Part shown: piece after piece, positions 9,006 through 16,985 of the stretch
Numbering within the stretch: position 1 is the stretch's first letter
Layout: each line of letters opens with the position of its first letter
DNA from: Hamadaea sp013361475
GTDB lineage: Bacteria > Actinomycetota > Actinomycetes > Mycobacteriales > Micromonosporaceae
Assembly (NCBI RefSeq): GCF_040654195.1
Contig: NZ_JBFAHM010000020.1
Span: 27,404 to 91,403 of the forward strand
DNA: 64,000 bases
Reading direction: 5' to 3'
Translations under genes and position numbers: made by a program
Notes under the pieces: generated by a model
Told to the model about the DNA's origin: nothing
Seen by the model: the letters and a program-made list of their open reading frames with translations, nothing else
Database searches by the model: none

Positions 9006-10354
9006 GTGCTCACCTTCATTGTGCGTTCGGCCAACTCGGTGAAGGTCACCTTGTCGCTGCCGGGGATGCTGGTCCGCAGGGTGTCGCGCAACGGCGCGGC
9101 CCAGTCGGCGGGAACGGCTCCGGCGAGGGCGGCGGTGATCGCGCCCACGGTCGCGCCGTTGGAGTCGGTGTCGCAGCCCGCGCTGACCACAGCGCAGATC
9201 GAGGCGGCGAAGTCACCGCCGTGGAAGGCCAGAGCGGCCGCCACGAGGGCGGCGTTGGGCAGGACGTGCACCCAGTGACGCTTGCCGTAGCGGGCGTAGA
9301 TCTCGTCGACCACGCCTTCCCAACTGTCGCCCCGGGTGGCCAGGTCACGGCCGTCCATGATGGCGTTGGCGAAGCGGCTCACCGGGGGCACGACCGACTC
9401 GCCGGCGTCGAGCACGTCCTCGATGGTGTCGGCGGTCAACGCGGCGCTGCTCATCGCGGCGACCCACATCGCGCCGTAGATCCCGGCCCGCACATGGCTC
9501 ACCGACGCGTCCCGGTACGCACACTCCGCCGCCAGGTCCGGTCGCCCGGGATGAATCCAGCCGTAGAGATCGGTGCGGATCTGCGCCCCGATCCACTCCC
9601 GGAACGGGTTGCCCCGCAGTGCGGTCTCCGGCGGCGTGTGGCCGAGCAGCAGATTCCGGTATGCGATCCGCTCGGCGGTGAAGACGCGCCCGCCCGGAAG
9701 CTCGTCCAGCCAGGCCTGGGCCACGTCGTCGGCGGTGAACCCGGGACCGCAGCGCTCCACGAGCCGCAGCGCGATCAGCGTGTAGTTGAGGTCGTCGTCC
9801 TCGGGCATGCCGTCGCTGACCCCCGCCGCGAGCGGCTCGGCCAGACTCGTCGGGGCGGACCGCCGATTCCACGGCCAGCGCCGGGTGACCTCGGCCGGCA
9901 CCGGATCACCGGCGATGTATCCGGTCAGCGGCCACTGCCCGCTGGATCGCAGGATCTCCTGGATGCCTTCGCGGGGAATCTTCTCGACCGGCTTGCCGAG
10001 TACGCAGCCCACCGCGCGCCCGACCCACGCGGCATGCAGCCGCTCCAGGTCGTGCCGCGGCTGCCGCCGAGGAACGTTGCGCCACAACGCTTGGACGCCC
10101 GCGAAGTCGTCGGGTTCGCCGGGGCGGGCCGGCATCGGCTGCTCGTCGAGCGCGGCCATGAGTTTTTCCGCGAGCGCGTGCAGCTCAGGCGACGCAGGCG
10201 TCGCCGAGGCACCGCTGCTGCCCGCGGTGAGCGATCCGCCCGCGTCCAGCCACCGCCAACTCACCTTCGAGACGTCTTTGCCCAGGTCACGGGCGGTCAC
10301 CAGCTCGTGGGAGAGCAGGTCTTCGGGCTGCACCCAGCTCAATCGCATGGGCAT
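9002..10354 (-). CDS. ADP-ribosylglycohydrolase family protein (first after the hairpin)
   Basis: About 450 residues of the DraG/ARH family, which hydrolyse O- or N-glycosidic bonds of ADP-ribosyl compounds with a binuclear Mg2+ centre. Seen: WVGRAVGCVLGKPVE (helix with the GDALG-like motif), GMPEDDDLNYT (metal acids) and VVSAGCDTDSNGATVGAITA (C-terminal DTDS metal motif). An N-terminal extension of about 100 residues (MRLSWVQPEDLL onward) precedes the catalytic fold. Starts at 10354 (ATG) and 10348 (ATG) are both possible. The upstream 21-bp hairpin separates it from a second, divergent family member. Such proteins in transporter operons need not act on protein ADP-ribose; nucleoside-type glycosides are an alternative. 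Confidence 0.87.
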   Translation of the reverse strand: MPMRLSWVQPEDLLSHELVTARDLGKDVSKVSWRWLDAGGSLTAGSSGASATPASPELHALAEKLMAALDEQPMPARPGEPDDFAGVQALWRNVPRRQPRHDLERLHAAWVGRAVGCVLGKPVEKIPREGIQEILRSSGQWPLTGYIAGDPVPAEVTRRWPWNRRSAPTSLAEPLAAGVSDGMPEDDDLNYTLIALRLVERCGPGFTADDVAQAWLDELPGGRVFTAERIAYRNLLLGHTPPETALRGNPFREWIGAQIRTDLYGWIHPGRPDLAAECAYRDASVSHVRAGIYGAMWVAAMSSAALTADTIEDVLDAGESVVPPVSRFANAIMDGRDLATRGDSWEGVVDEIYARYGKRHWVHVLPNAALVAAALAFHGGDFAASICAVVSAGCDTDSNGATVGAITAALAGAVPADWAAPLRDTLRTSIPGSDKVTFTELAERTMKVST

Positions 10355-10400
10355 CAAGCTACCGCCGACCACTGACAACGGACCGGGAATCGTTGCGGCA

Positions 10401-10448
10401 TCCGGGATATCGCGGCCTCACGACGCTGTGAGACCGCGATTTCCCGGA
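10401..10448. repeat. Strong inverted repeat inside the operon
   Basis: Arms of 21 bases (10401-10421 and 10428-10448) differ at two positions and enclose a 6-base loop. It lies between the two ADP-ribosylglycohydrolase genes, the only real gap in the ten-gene operon. It could act as an attenuator, an RNase barrier that sets different mRNA levels for the two halves, or a dispersed palindrome. Confidence 0.6.
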
Positions 10449-10477
10449 TAACGCGCGCTTCCGCCATAAGTTCATGA

Positions 10478-11647
10478 TCAACCCACCGGGTTCCGGGGAG
10501 AGGGAGCGGGCGACGCAAGGAGCGAGCCGACGAAGGCAGCACGGGCGGAAGCCCGCGCGCCCGCGGCGGCAAGCAGCTCGGAGGCGACGAGCGCCAGCGA
10601 GGAGCCGACGGCCGGAAGGTCCAGCCGCGATTCCTCCGACACCGCGGTGACCCATTCCGCGGGCACACCGTCGATTCCGTGGAGCGTCCCGGCGATCGCT
10701 CCGGCCATGCTCGCGATGGAGTCCGCGTCCCGCCCGTAGTTGACCGAGCCGAGGATCGTGTCGCGTACGTCGCCGCCGGACACGACCAGCATGCCGAGCG
10801 CGATGGGCAGTTCTTCGATCGCGTGCAGCCGGGACGGACGGCGCGATCCCAATCCGGGTTCCCGGTACGCCTCCCCGACCGTGTCGAACGGCGCCATCGC
10901 GGCCCGCAGCCCTTTGACGGTCGCCAGATCCAGGCCAGACCGAGCGGCGTACCCCTTGGCGGCGGTGAGCACCGCCGAGATCGCGGCCCGGGTGCCGTCC
11001 CGCGCCACCGCGAGCGCCGCCGCCACCACATCGTCCACAGTGGCCGATGGCGGTACCGCGGCCGCGACGCACGCGGCCATGACCCCCGCGGCCTCGCGCC
11101 CGAAGCTGTGCTGATGGGCGCCGGCCAACTCGATGGCCTCCCGGTACGCCGCCACCGGATCGCCCGCGTTGACGATGCCCACCGGCGCGATGTACATGGC
11201 CGCGCCGCAGTTCACGGCGTTGCCGACGCCGGCCTCGCGGGGATCGGCGTGGGCGAAGTGGAGCTGGGTGATCAGGTGCCGTTCGCCGGCCGCGAGCCGA
11301 TGCAGCGCGACGGTCTCGCGCTGCAGATCGGGCACCCACACGATCTTCTCCAGCAGGTCGGGCACGAGCAGCCCGGCCATGTCGTACGCGTCCAGGTGAT
11401 CCCGCTTGCGCGAGTACGCCCGGACGAGCGCGTGGGTCACGAGGGTGTCGTCGGTGATCCGGCCGTGCCCCTTGGCGTAGGGCGCGGTCGGCTTGTCCTC
11501 CGGCGCCCGCATCGGCGGGACGATCCCCGTGACGGGTCCCGCGTAGCGGTCCCGAATCTCTTCCGCCGAGTGGCCCTCGACGGCGCCGCCGAGGGCATCA
11601 CCCACGGCGGCGCCGGCGAGGCACCCGATGCTCTTGGCGAGGAGCAC
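10478..11647 (-). CDS. ADP-ribosylglycohydrolase family protein (second copy)
   Basis: 389 residues. DraG/ARH fold: CLAGAAVGDALGGAVEGHSA at the N-terminus, GHGRITDDTLVTHALV (the metal-binding DDT), and NYGRDADSIASMAGAIAGTL (the C-terminal DADS motif). All metal-binding acids expected for an active enzyme are present. The GTG start at 11647 shares one base with the stop of the solute-binding protein gene (TAGTG), which decides it. It is shorter and closer to the canonical family than the downstream paralogue, so the two probably cleave different bonds or substrates in one pathway. Confidence 0.88.
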   Translation of the reverse strand: MLLAKSIGCLAGAAVGDALGGAVEGHSAEEIRDRYAGPVTGIVPPMRAPEDKPTAPYAKGHGRITDDTLVTHALVRAYSRKRDHLDAYDMAGLLVPDLLEKIVWVPDLQRETVALHRLAAGERHLITQLHFAHADPREAGVGNAVNCGAAMYIAPVGIVNAGDPVAAYREAIELAGAHQHSFGREAAGVMAACVAAAVPPSATVDDVVAAALAVARDGTRAAISAVLTAAKGYAARSGLDLATVKGLRAAMAPFDTVGEAYREPGLGSRRPSRLHAIEELPIALGMLVVSGGDVRDTILGSVNYGRDADSIASMAGAIAGTLHGIDGVPAEWVTAVSEESRLDLPAVGSSLALVASELLAAAGARASARAAFVGSLLASPAPSPRNPVG

Positions 11648-12930
11648 TACTTCAGGACCTGCTTTCCGCCGTCCTCCAGCGTCTTCGCCAGCTGATCGAT
11701 CGAGATCTTGTTGGCGAAGTACTGCTGGAGCGCCGGGGTGGCGATCTTCGACTTCCACTCGGGGTAGCCCGTGGCCCGCTGGAACGGGGCCTGAACCAGG
11801 GTGTCGGCGCTGGCCACGGCCACGTCCCAGCCCTGCTTGCCCTGGGTGGACTGGACGAGCTGCGCGCCGGCCGCCTTGCCGGTCGGCACCAGCCAGTCGC
11901 CGTGGGCCAGCTTGGCCATGTTCGTGGCGTTGAGGAAGTTCGCGATGAACTTCATGGCCTGCGTCTTGGCCTTGGAGTCCTCGCTGATCGAGATGGTCTG
12001 CGGGTTGGCCGCCTGGTTCTGCGAGGTGCCCTTGAGCGCGGGCAGGGTGACCCACTCGAAGTCCTTGGGCGCCTGCTCGATCATCTGCTGCCGCAGGTAG
12101 ATCGAGCCCGGGAGCATGGCGTACTTGCCGCCGAAGAAGCCCGGCAGCGGGTCGGTGCTGCCGAAGGACAGCGCCTCGGGCGACGCGGACTTGTCGACGT
12201 AGACCATGTCGTGGATGCGCTGCGGGACCGCCTTCTCGCCGTCGCCGACCTTGACCGTCCACTTGCCGCCCTCTTCGTAGAAGAAGGCGCCGTCGTAGTT
12301 GAGCGCCAGGTTCATCACCCGGTTGGTCGGCGACTTGAGCGCCCAGGCCACGCCGTACTGACCCGGCTTGGTCAGCTTCTTGGCGTTGGCCGCGAACTCG
12401 TCCCAGGTCCACGGGGCGTTCGCGGCGGGCACGGTGATCCCGGCCGCGTCGAGCAGCTTCTTGTTGGCCAGCACGACCTGCGACTCCAGCAGGAACGGCA
12501 CGCCGACGACCTTGCCGTCGACCGTGACGGTCTGCCAGACCTTGTCGGAGATCTCCGCCTTGAAGTCGGCGGGGATCAGCGAGCTGAGGTCGGCGAGGTA
12601 GCCCTGCTTGGCGAACTCGCCCAGCGCAGCCGACTCGTAGTGGATGATGTCCGCCGCGTCGCCGCCCTCGAAGGAGGTCAGCAGCTGGTCGTGGACGGAG
12701 TTCCAGTCGCCCTGCACGTACTCGATCTGGATGTCGGGGTTGGCCTTGTTCCAGTCGTCCACGATCTGCTTGTTGGCCGCCAGCGACTCCTTCTGCCAGG
12801 CGAGGCTGAGGAATCGCAGCTTGACCGGGCCGGTCGTCTCCGGCTCCTTGTCGTCCCCGCAGGCCGCGAGGAAGGCGGCCGTCGCCACGAGGCCGGGCAG
12901 GGCCAGCAGCGATCTTCTGTTGATGTTCAC
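11647..12930 (-). CDS. ABC transporter extracellular solute-binding lipoprotein
   Basis: 427 residues, cluster B/MalE-like sugar-binding protein. It starts MNINRRSLLALPGLVATAAF and has a lipobox LAAC at about residue 24, so it should be exported (twin-Arg-like RR) and lipid-anchored outside the membrane. Seen afterwards: LRFLSLAWQKESLAANKQIV and GDAADIIHYESAALGEFA, typical of the family. A longer frame starts with ATG at 12945, but GTG at 12930 has GGAGAGA at 6 bases spacing, so it is preferred. It delivers ligand to the two permeases encoded just upstream. No ATPase is encoded in the operon; a shared MsiK-type ATPase is the usual actinobacterial solution. Confidence 0.93.
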   Translation of the reverse strand: MNINRRSLLALPGLVATAAFLAACGDDKEPETTGPVKLRFLSLAWQKESLAANKQIVDDWNKANPDIQIEYVQGDWNSVHDQLLTSFEGGDAADIIHYESAALGEFAKQGYLADLSSLIPADFKAEISDKVWQTVTVDGKVVGVPFLLESQVVLANKKLLDAAGITVPAANAPWTWDEFAANAKKLTKPGQYGVAWALKSPTNRVMNLALNYDGAFFYEEGGKWTVKVGDGEKAVPQRIHDMVYVDKSASPEALSFGSTDPLPGFFGGKYAMLPGSIYLRQQMIEQAPKDFEWVTLPALKGTSQNQAANPQTISISEDSKAKTQAMKFIANFLNATNMAKLAHGDWLVPTGKAAGAQLVQSTQGKQGWDVAVASADTLVQAPFQRATGYPEWKSKIATPALQQYFANKISIDQLAKTLEDGGKQVLK

Positions 12931-12969
12931 GGGCGATCTCTCCATTGAGGTTTTTCCATCCCTAACCGT

Positions 12970-13821
12970 TTAACCCTTGACTGCGCCCGCCAGGGAGCCT
13001 TCGGCGAGACGCTTCTGAAGCACGGCGAAGAAGACCAGGCTGGGCAGGGTGGCCAGCAGCGAACCCGCCGCCAGCGGCCCGAGCCGCGCGATCCCCTCCA
13101 CGCCGACGAAGCGAGCCAGGGTCACCGGCAGCGTCGCCAGCTCCGGGCTCTTGAGCAGGACCAATGCGAAGAAGAACTCGTTCCAGGCGCTGATGAAGGC
13201 GAACAGCGAGGTCGCCACCAGCCCTGGCGCGAGGAGGGGCGCCACGACCCGGCGTAGCACCTGCAGCCGGGACGCGCCGTCGACCGACGCGGCCTCCTCC
13301 AGTTCGCGCGGGATGCCGCGGACGAAGCCCTGGAGCATCCACAACGCGAACGGCAGCGACCAGGTGACGTACACCAGGATCAGGCCGAACCGGGTGTTGG
13401 TCAGGCCGGCCTCCCGCAGGATCAGGAACAGCGGGATGACCAGCAGGACGAACGGGAACAACTGGCTGACCAGCACCCAGCCGAGGGTGATCGTGCTGAG
13501 CCGGGTCTTGAAGCGCACCAGCGAGTACGCCGCCGGCAGCGCCAGGAGCACGGTCAGCGCCGCCGAGGCGGACGCGACGATGAGGCTGTTCAGCGCCGAG
13601 CGCGCCAGATCCTGCTCGGTGAAGGCGGTGACGTAGTTCTGCAACGTCGGATGCTTCGGGATCAGGGTCGGGTGCAGCTCGACCATCTCGCGCGGCTCCT
13701 TGAAGCTGATCGACAGCAGCCAGACCAGCGGGAAGCCGAGGAAGACCAGGTAGAGGCCGAGAGTCAGGTACTGAGCGACTCTTTTAAACGTTTTCACCGC
13801 AGGCACGCTGGATCGGCGCAT
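12970..13821 (-). CDS. ABC transporter permease, MalG/CUT1 type
   Basis: 283 residues, six predicted membrane segments (first QYLTLGLYLVFLGFPLVWLL). The binding-protein-dependent transport signature is in the cytoplasmic loop RELEEAASVDGASRLQVLRR (EAA motif). The ATG at 13821 overlaps the TGA of the upstream permease by one base. It forms the inner-membrane channel with the MalF-type partner for import of the operon's ligand. Confidence 0.92.
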   Translation of the reverse strand: MRRSSVPAVKTFKRVAQYLTLGLYLVFLGFPLVWLLSISFKEPREMVELHPTLIPKHPTLQNYVTAFTEQDLARSALNSLIVASASAALTVLLALPAAYSLVRFKTRLSTITLGWVLVSQLFPFVLLVIPLFLILREAGLTNTRFGLILVYVTWSLPFALWMLQGFVRGIPRELEEAASVDGASRLQVLRRVVAPLLAPGLVATSLFAFISAWNEFFFALVLLKSPELATLPVTLARFVGVEGIARLGPLAAGSLLATLPSLVFFAVLQKRLAEGSLAGAVKG

Positions 13822-14741
13822 CAGTTTGCCTCCCGGAGCCGGCGGCGCAGGTACACCGCGAGGAGCGCGACGATGATGAGGACCATGACGTTGCCCAACG
13901 CGGCGGCGTACCCGTAATGGCCGTAGCGGAACGCCTCCTCGTAGGCGAACAGCATGGGCAGCATCGTCTTGCCGCCCGGCCCGCCCCCGGTCAGGACGTA
14001 GACCAAGCCGAACGAGTTGAAGTTCCAGATGAAGTCCAGGCTGGTGATCGCCACGACGACCGGCGCGAGCGCGGGCCAGGTGACCGCCCGGAACCGGCGG
14101 ATCGCGCCGGCGCCGTCCATCTGCGCCGCCTCGTGCAGTTCGCGCGGCACGCCTTGCAGCCCGGCCAGCAGGACGATCGTCGTCTGCGGCAGCCCGGCCC
14201 AGATCCCGACCAGGATGACCGCGGGCAGCGCGGTGCTGAAGTCGCCCAGCCAGTTGTGCCGCAACCCGTCCAGGCCCACCCGCGAGAACGCCTCGTTCAG
14301 CATGCCCGCGTCCGGGTGGTAGACGAGCTTCCACATGATGCCGACCACGACCGGCGGCATCGCCCACGGCACCAGCGCCAGCGTCCGCGCCAGCCAGCGC
14401 AGCCGCAGCGGCTGATTGAGCAGCCCGGCCAGGCCCAGGCCCAACCCGAACTGCAGGATCGTCACCGCGAAGGCCCAGATCAGGCCGACCTTGAACGCGT
14501 CCCAGAACTGGGTGTCCGCCACCAGCTCGCGGTAGTTCTCCAGGCCCGTGAAGGTGATGTCCACGTTGCGCCCGGCCCGCGCGTCGGTGAAGCCCAGGAA
14601 CACGCCGCGGAGCAAGGGCGCCGCGGACAGCATCACGACCGGGAGCAGTGCCGGCAACAACAGGAGATACGCGAAACGCTTGTTCTGATCACGCGATGGC
14701 TGACGCGTCGCGCGCGGGGTTTCTTCGAGGACGGCCGTCAT
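13821..14741 (-). CDS. ABC transporter permease, MalF/CUT1 type
   Basis: 306 residues, about six membrane segments, with the first at residues 25-50 (FAYLLLLPALLPVVMLS). EAA loop: RELHEAAQMDGAGAIRRFRA. Its ATG overlaps the end of the LacI gene by 4 bases, so regulator and transporter are translated together. Partner of the MalG-type permease and the lipoprotein encoded after it. Confidence 0.92.
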   Translation of the reverse strand: MTAVLEETPRATRQPSRDQNKRFAYLLLLPALLPVVMLSAAPLLRGVFLGFTDARAGRNVDITFTGLENYRELVADTQFWDAFKVGLIWAFAVTILQFGLGLGLAGLLNQPLRLRWLARTLALVPWAMPPVVVGIMWKLVYHPDAGMLNEAFSRVGLDGLRHNWLGDFSTALPAVILVGIWAGLPQTTIVLLAGLQGVPRELHEAAQMDGAGAIRRFRAVTWPALAPVVVAITSLDFIWNFNSFGLVYVLTGGGPGGKTMLPMLFAYEEAFRYGHYGYAAALGNVMVLIIVALLAVYLRRRLREAN

Positions 14742-15754
14742 GCGGACTCCCGGCGGACGAGCGCGGGGGCGATGCTCTCCCGGCGGGCGGGCAGCGTCGG
14801 ATCGTCCAGACGAGACAGCAGAAGTTGGGCCGCCTTGCGGCCACGGGCCGCCGCGCCGAGGTCGACGCTGGTCAGCCGGGGGAATGTGAGCTCAGCGATG
14901 TCGGTGTTGTCCATGCCGACCAGCGCCACCTCCTCGGGTACGCGAATGCCCGCCTCCAGGAGCGCGTGGAGCGCACCGGCGGCGATGAGATCGTTGGCGG
15001 CGAAGATGGCGTCCGGACGGGTGCGTGTGAGCAGCCGCCGGGTCGCCTGAAGTCCGGCGTCGAAGGTGAAGTCGCCGTTCTCCACGCCGACCGGTTCGTG
15101 GCCGTGTTTGGCGAGCGCGGCCCGGAACCCGGCGTCGCGATGCGTCCCCGGCACCGTGTCCGGGGCGCCGTTGATCAGGACGATCCGCGTACGCCCCAGG
15201 CCGACGAGGTGGTCGACGCCGAGGCCGACACCGGCGATGGAGTCCGCCCGGACGTTGTCGATCGGCGTCTCGTCGGGCAGTTGACCGACGACGACCACCG
15301 GAACCGCCGTACGCCCGAGTTCGTGCAGGTGCGCCTCGGTGACCCGCAGCGGCGACATGATCAGGCCGTCCACATAGCGCCGGGCCAGCCCGCGCAGCAG
15401 TTCGGTCTCGTTCGCCGTATGCGCGTTGGTCGCCTGGATGAGCAGCTGCCGGCCGGACCCGGCGATCTCCTGCTCGATCGCACGCATCATCTGCACGTAG
15501 ACCGGGTTGCCGATGTCCGCCACGGCCAGCCCGATCAGCCCCGTACGCTGCGCCTGCAGCGAGCGTGCGATGGCGTTGGGCACATAGCCGACGCGTTCGG
15601 CCGCCGCTTTGACGCGGGCGGACAGCTCAGGGCTGCCACCCAGTCCGTTCAGCACCCGGCTGGCGGACGCGATCGAGACTCCCGCCAGGTCGGCGACGGT
15701 CCGGACGGTGGCCGGACCGGTGTGAGTCCCATGTTGGAAACGTTTCCGTCCCAC
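14738..15754 (-). CDS. LacI-family transcriptional regulator
   Basis: 338 residues. Helix-turn-helix at about residues 17-40 (VRTVADLAGVSIASASRVL), the hinge helix, then the periplasmic-binding-protein-like effector domain (GLIGLAVADIGNPVYVQMMR; PDAIFAANDLIAAGALHALL). GTG at 15754 is the only in-frame start that keeps the whole HTH. It is the first gene of the operon and so probably controls itself and the nine genes after it. A perfect LacI-type palindrome lies within its first codons. The sugar or nucleoside effector cannot be read. Confidence 0.93.
   Translation of the reverse strand: MGRKRFQHGTHTGPATVRTVADLAGVSIASASRVLNGLGGSPELSARVKAAAERVGYVPNAIARSLQAQRTGLIGLAVADIGNPVYVQMMRAIEQEIAGSGRQLLIQATNAHTANETELLRGLARRYVDGLIMSPLRVTEAHLHELGRTAVPVVVVGQLPDETPIDNVRADSIAGVGLGVDHLVGLGRTRIVLINGAPDTVPGTHRDAGFRAALAKHGHEPVGVENGDFTFDAGLQATRRLLTRTRPDAIFAANDLIAAGALHALLEAGIRVPEEVALVGMDNTDIAELTFPRLTSVDLGAAARGRKAAQLLLSRLDDPTLPARRESIAPALVRRESA
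15736..15747. promoter_or_regulatory. LacI-type operator palindrome
   Basis: GGAAACGTTTCC is a perfect 12-base palindrome with the central CG step typical of LacI/GalR operators; the flanks make TTGGAAACGTTTCCGT. It overlaps codons 3-6 of the LacI gene, so binding would block elongation or initiation of the operon (autoregulation). Confidence 0.65.
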
Positions 15755-15763
15755 GTGCGACGC

Positions 15764-15796
15764 CTCCGGGAAACTTTTGGCGAACTTTCCCGGGAG
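15764..15796. promoter_or_regulatory. Second candidate operator/promoter repeat
   Basis: An imperfect inverted repeat (CTCCGGGAAACTTT and AACTTTCCCGGGAG) just upstream of the LacI start. It shares the GGGAAA/TTTCCC half with the operator at 15736 and could be a second binding site in the promoter. Weaker evidence than the first site. Confidence 0.4.
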
Positions 15797-15881
15797 CTTT
15801 CCTCACGTTGTGGCGGCCGCAACATCATCCGTTCGGCCGGTTCTCATGCCACATGCTCCGTCGCGGCCCGCCATCGTTGTC

Positions 15882-15942
15882 GCTGGATCAGGGTTCTCGG
15901 TCGAATCTTGGGGCAAGATTCGACCCGGAACCCTGATCCAGC
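15882..15942. repeat. 61-bp palindromic repeat, copy 1
   Basis: 29-base arms (15882-15910; 15914-15942) with two mismatches and a 3-base loop. It is nearly identical (59 of 61 bases) to the element at 20587-20647. It lies 3' of the YccF gene and upstream of the LacI operon. A REP-like element or terminator. Confidence 0.75.
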
Positions 15943-15962
15943 GCCCAAACGCGCTGGCGCGA

Positions 15963-16340
15963 TCAGGGGATGGCGGTGATCTCGCGGCCCAGCGGCCACA
16001 GCGCGGCCGGCACCAGCTTGAAGTTCGCGATGCCGAACGGGATGCCGATGATGGTCAGGCACTGCGCGATGCCGGTCACGATGTGGGTGAGGGCGAGCCA
16101 CCAGCCCGCGATGATCAACCAGACCACGTTGGCGATGGTGGACGCGACGCCGGCGCTCGGCTTCTCGGTGATGGTGTAGCCGAACGGCCACAGCGCATAG
16201 CGGGCCAGCCGGAACGAGGCGACCCCGAACGGGATCGTCACGATGAAGATGAAGCAGAGCACACCGGCGAAGGCGTACGCGAGAGCGAGCAGGAAGCCGC
16301 TGCCGAAGATGAACCACAGGACGTTCAGGATGGTCCGCAT
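15963..16340 (-). CDS. yccF: YccF-domain membrane protein
   Basis: 125 residues. Two YccF (DUF307) repeats, seen as FGSGFLLALAYAFAGVLCF followed by TIPFGVASFRLARYALWPFG, and again as GIAQCLTIIGIPFGIANFKL with AALWPLGREI. About four membrane segments. An inner-membrane protein of unknown function, conserved in many bacteria. ATG at 16340. It stands alone, with the palindromic repeat at 15882 serving as its likely 3' end. Confidence 0.88.
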   Translation of the reverse strand: MRTILNVLWFIFGSGFLLALAYAFAGVLCFIFIVTIPFGVASFRLARYALWPFGYTITEKPSAGVASTIANVVWLIIAGWWLALTHIVTGIAQCLTIIGIPFGIANFKLVPAALWPLGREITAIP

Positions 16341-16373
16341 GCACTGATCATCCCGCGTCCACGCAAGCCGCCG

Positions 16374-16985
16374 TCAGCGGTTCTCGAACGGCACCGAGGC
16401 CCAGCCGGCGGGCAGCGTACGCGGAGTCCAGGCGGGGTCGGGCTCCCAGGTCGCCCAGCTGTCGTCCCACCAGCGCTCCCCCGCGTCGAGCCGGGCGGCG
16501 ATCCGGTCGCCCTCCGCCTGGATCTCGGCGACCCGGCCCGGGTAGCGCAGTTCGCCGGTGCGGCCGAACTCCTCGACGTCCTTCCATTCGTAGGTCGGCG
16601 CGCCGTCCGGCCAGACGAGGTCCAGCTCATGGTCGAGCGTGTCGAAGCCGATGGGCGTACGCCGCGGCGCGTCCTGCAGGTTGAAGTACCACCCGGTGAA
16701 CCGCCGCTCGGGGCCCTTCCAGAACACGAAGACCGCGTGGTCGACGCCCGTCCAGTGCAGCGAGAGCAGGCCGTGCCCCTGCCAGCTGCGATGCCCGGCG
16801 AGGTCCCACGGATGCCGTCCGGCCGGGAACTCGCCGTCAGGGAACGCGAACGGGCTGCCGGTCGGCAGATAGGTCACCAGCAGCTCGCCGTCGTCCTGCA
16901 CGCAGATCGACGGCGACGCGAACCACAGTTCGCCCCGGATCACCTCACGGCGTACGACGGTGTCCCCGGGCTGGAAGGGCGTCAA
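16374..16985 (-). CDS. DUF402 domain protein
   Basis: 203 residues. The DUF402 beta-barrel (FomD/Ntdp-like) is seen at about residues 60-165: DHAVFVFWKGPERRFTGWYF, NLQDAPRRTPIGFDTLDHEL and DLVWPDG, followed by the acidic WKDVEEF helix. Family members hydrolyse nucleoside di/triphosphates or intermediates with Mn2+ or Co2+, but the substrate here is unknown. The TTG start at 16985 overlaps the stop of the ABC ATPase gene by 3-4 bases (TTGA), suggesting coupling; an internal GTG is possible. Confidence 0.85.
   Translation of the reverse strand: MTPFQPGDTVVRREVIRGELWFASPSICVQDDGELLVTYLPTGSPFAFPDGEFPAGRHPWDLAGHRSWQGHGLLSLHWTGVDHAVFVFWKGPERRFTGWYFNLQDAPRRTPIGFDTLDHELDLVWPDGAPTYEWKDVEEFGRTGELRYPGRVAEIQAEGDRIAARLDAGERWWDDSWATWEPDPAWTPRTLPAGWASVPFENR

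Noticed and set aside
13785..13797. AAACGTTT-like palindrome near the MalG permease start as an extra LacI operator
   Set aside because: Fits the operator core only loosely and is explained by the codons for KTFK.
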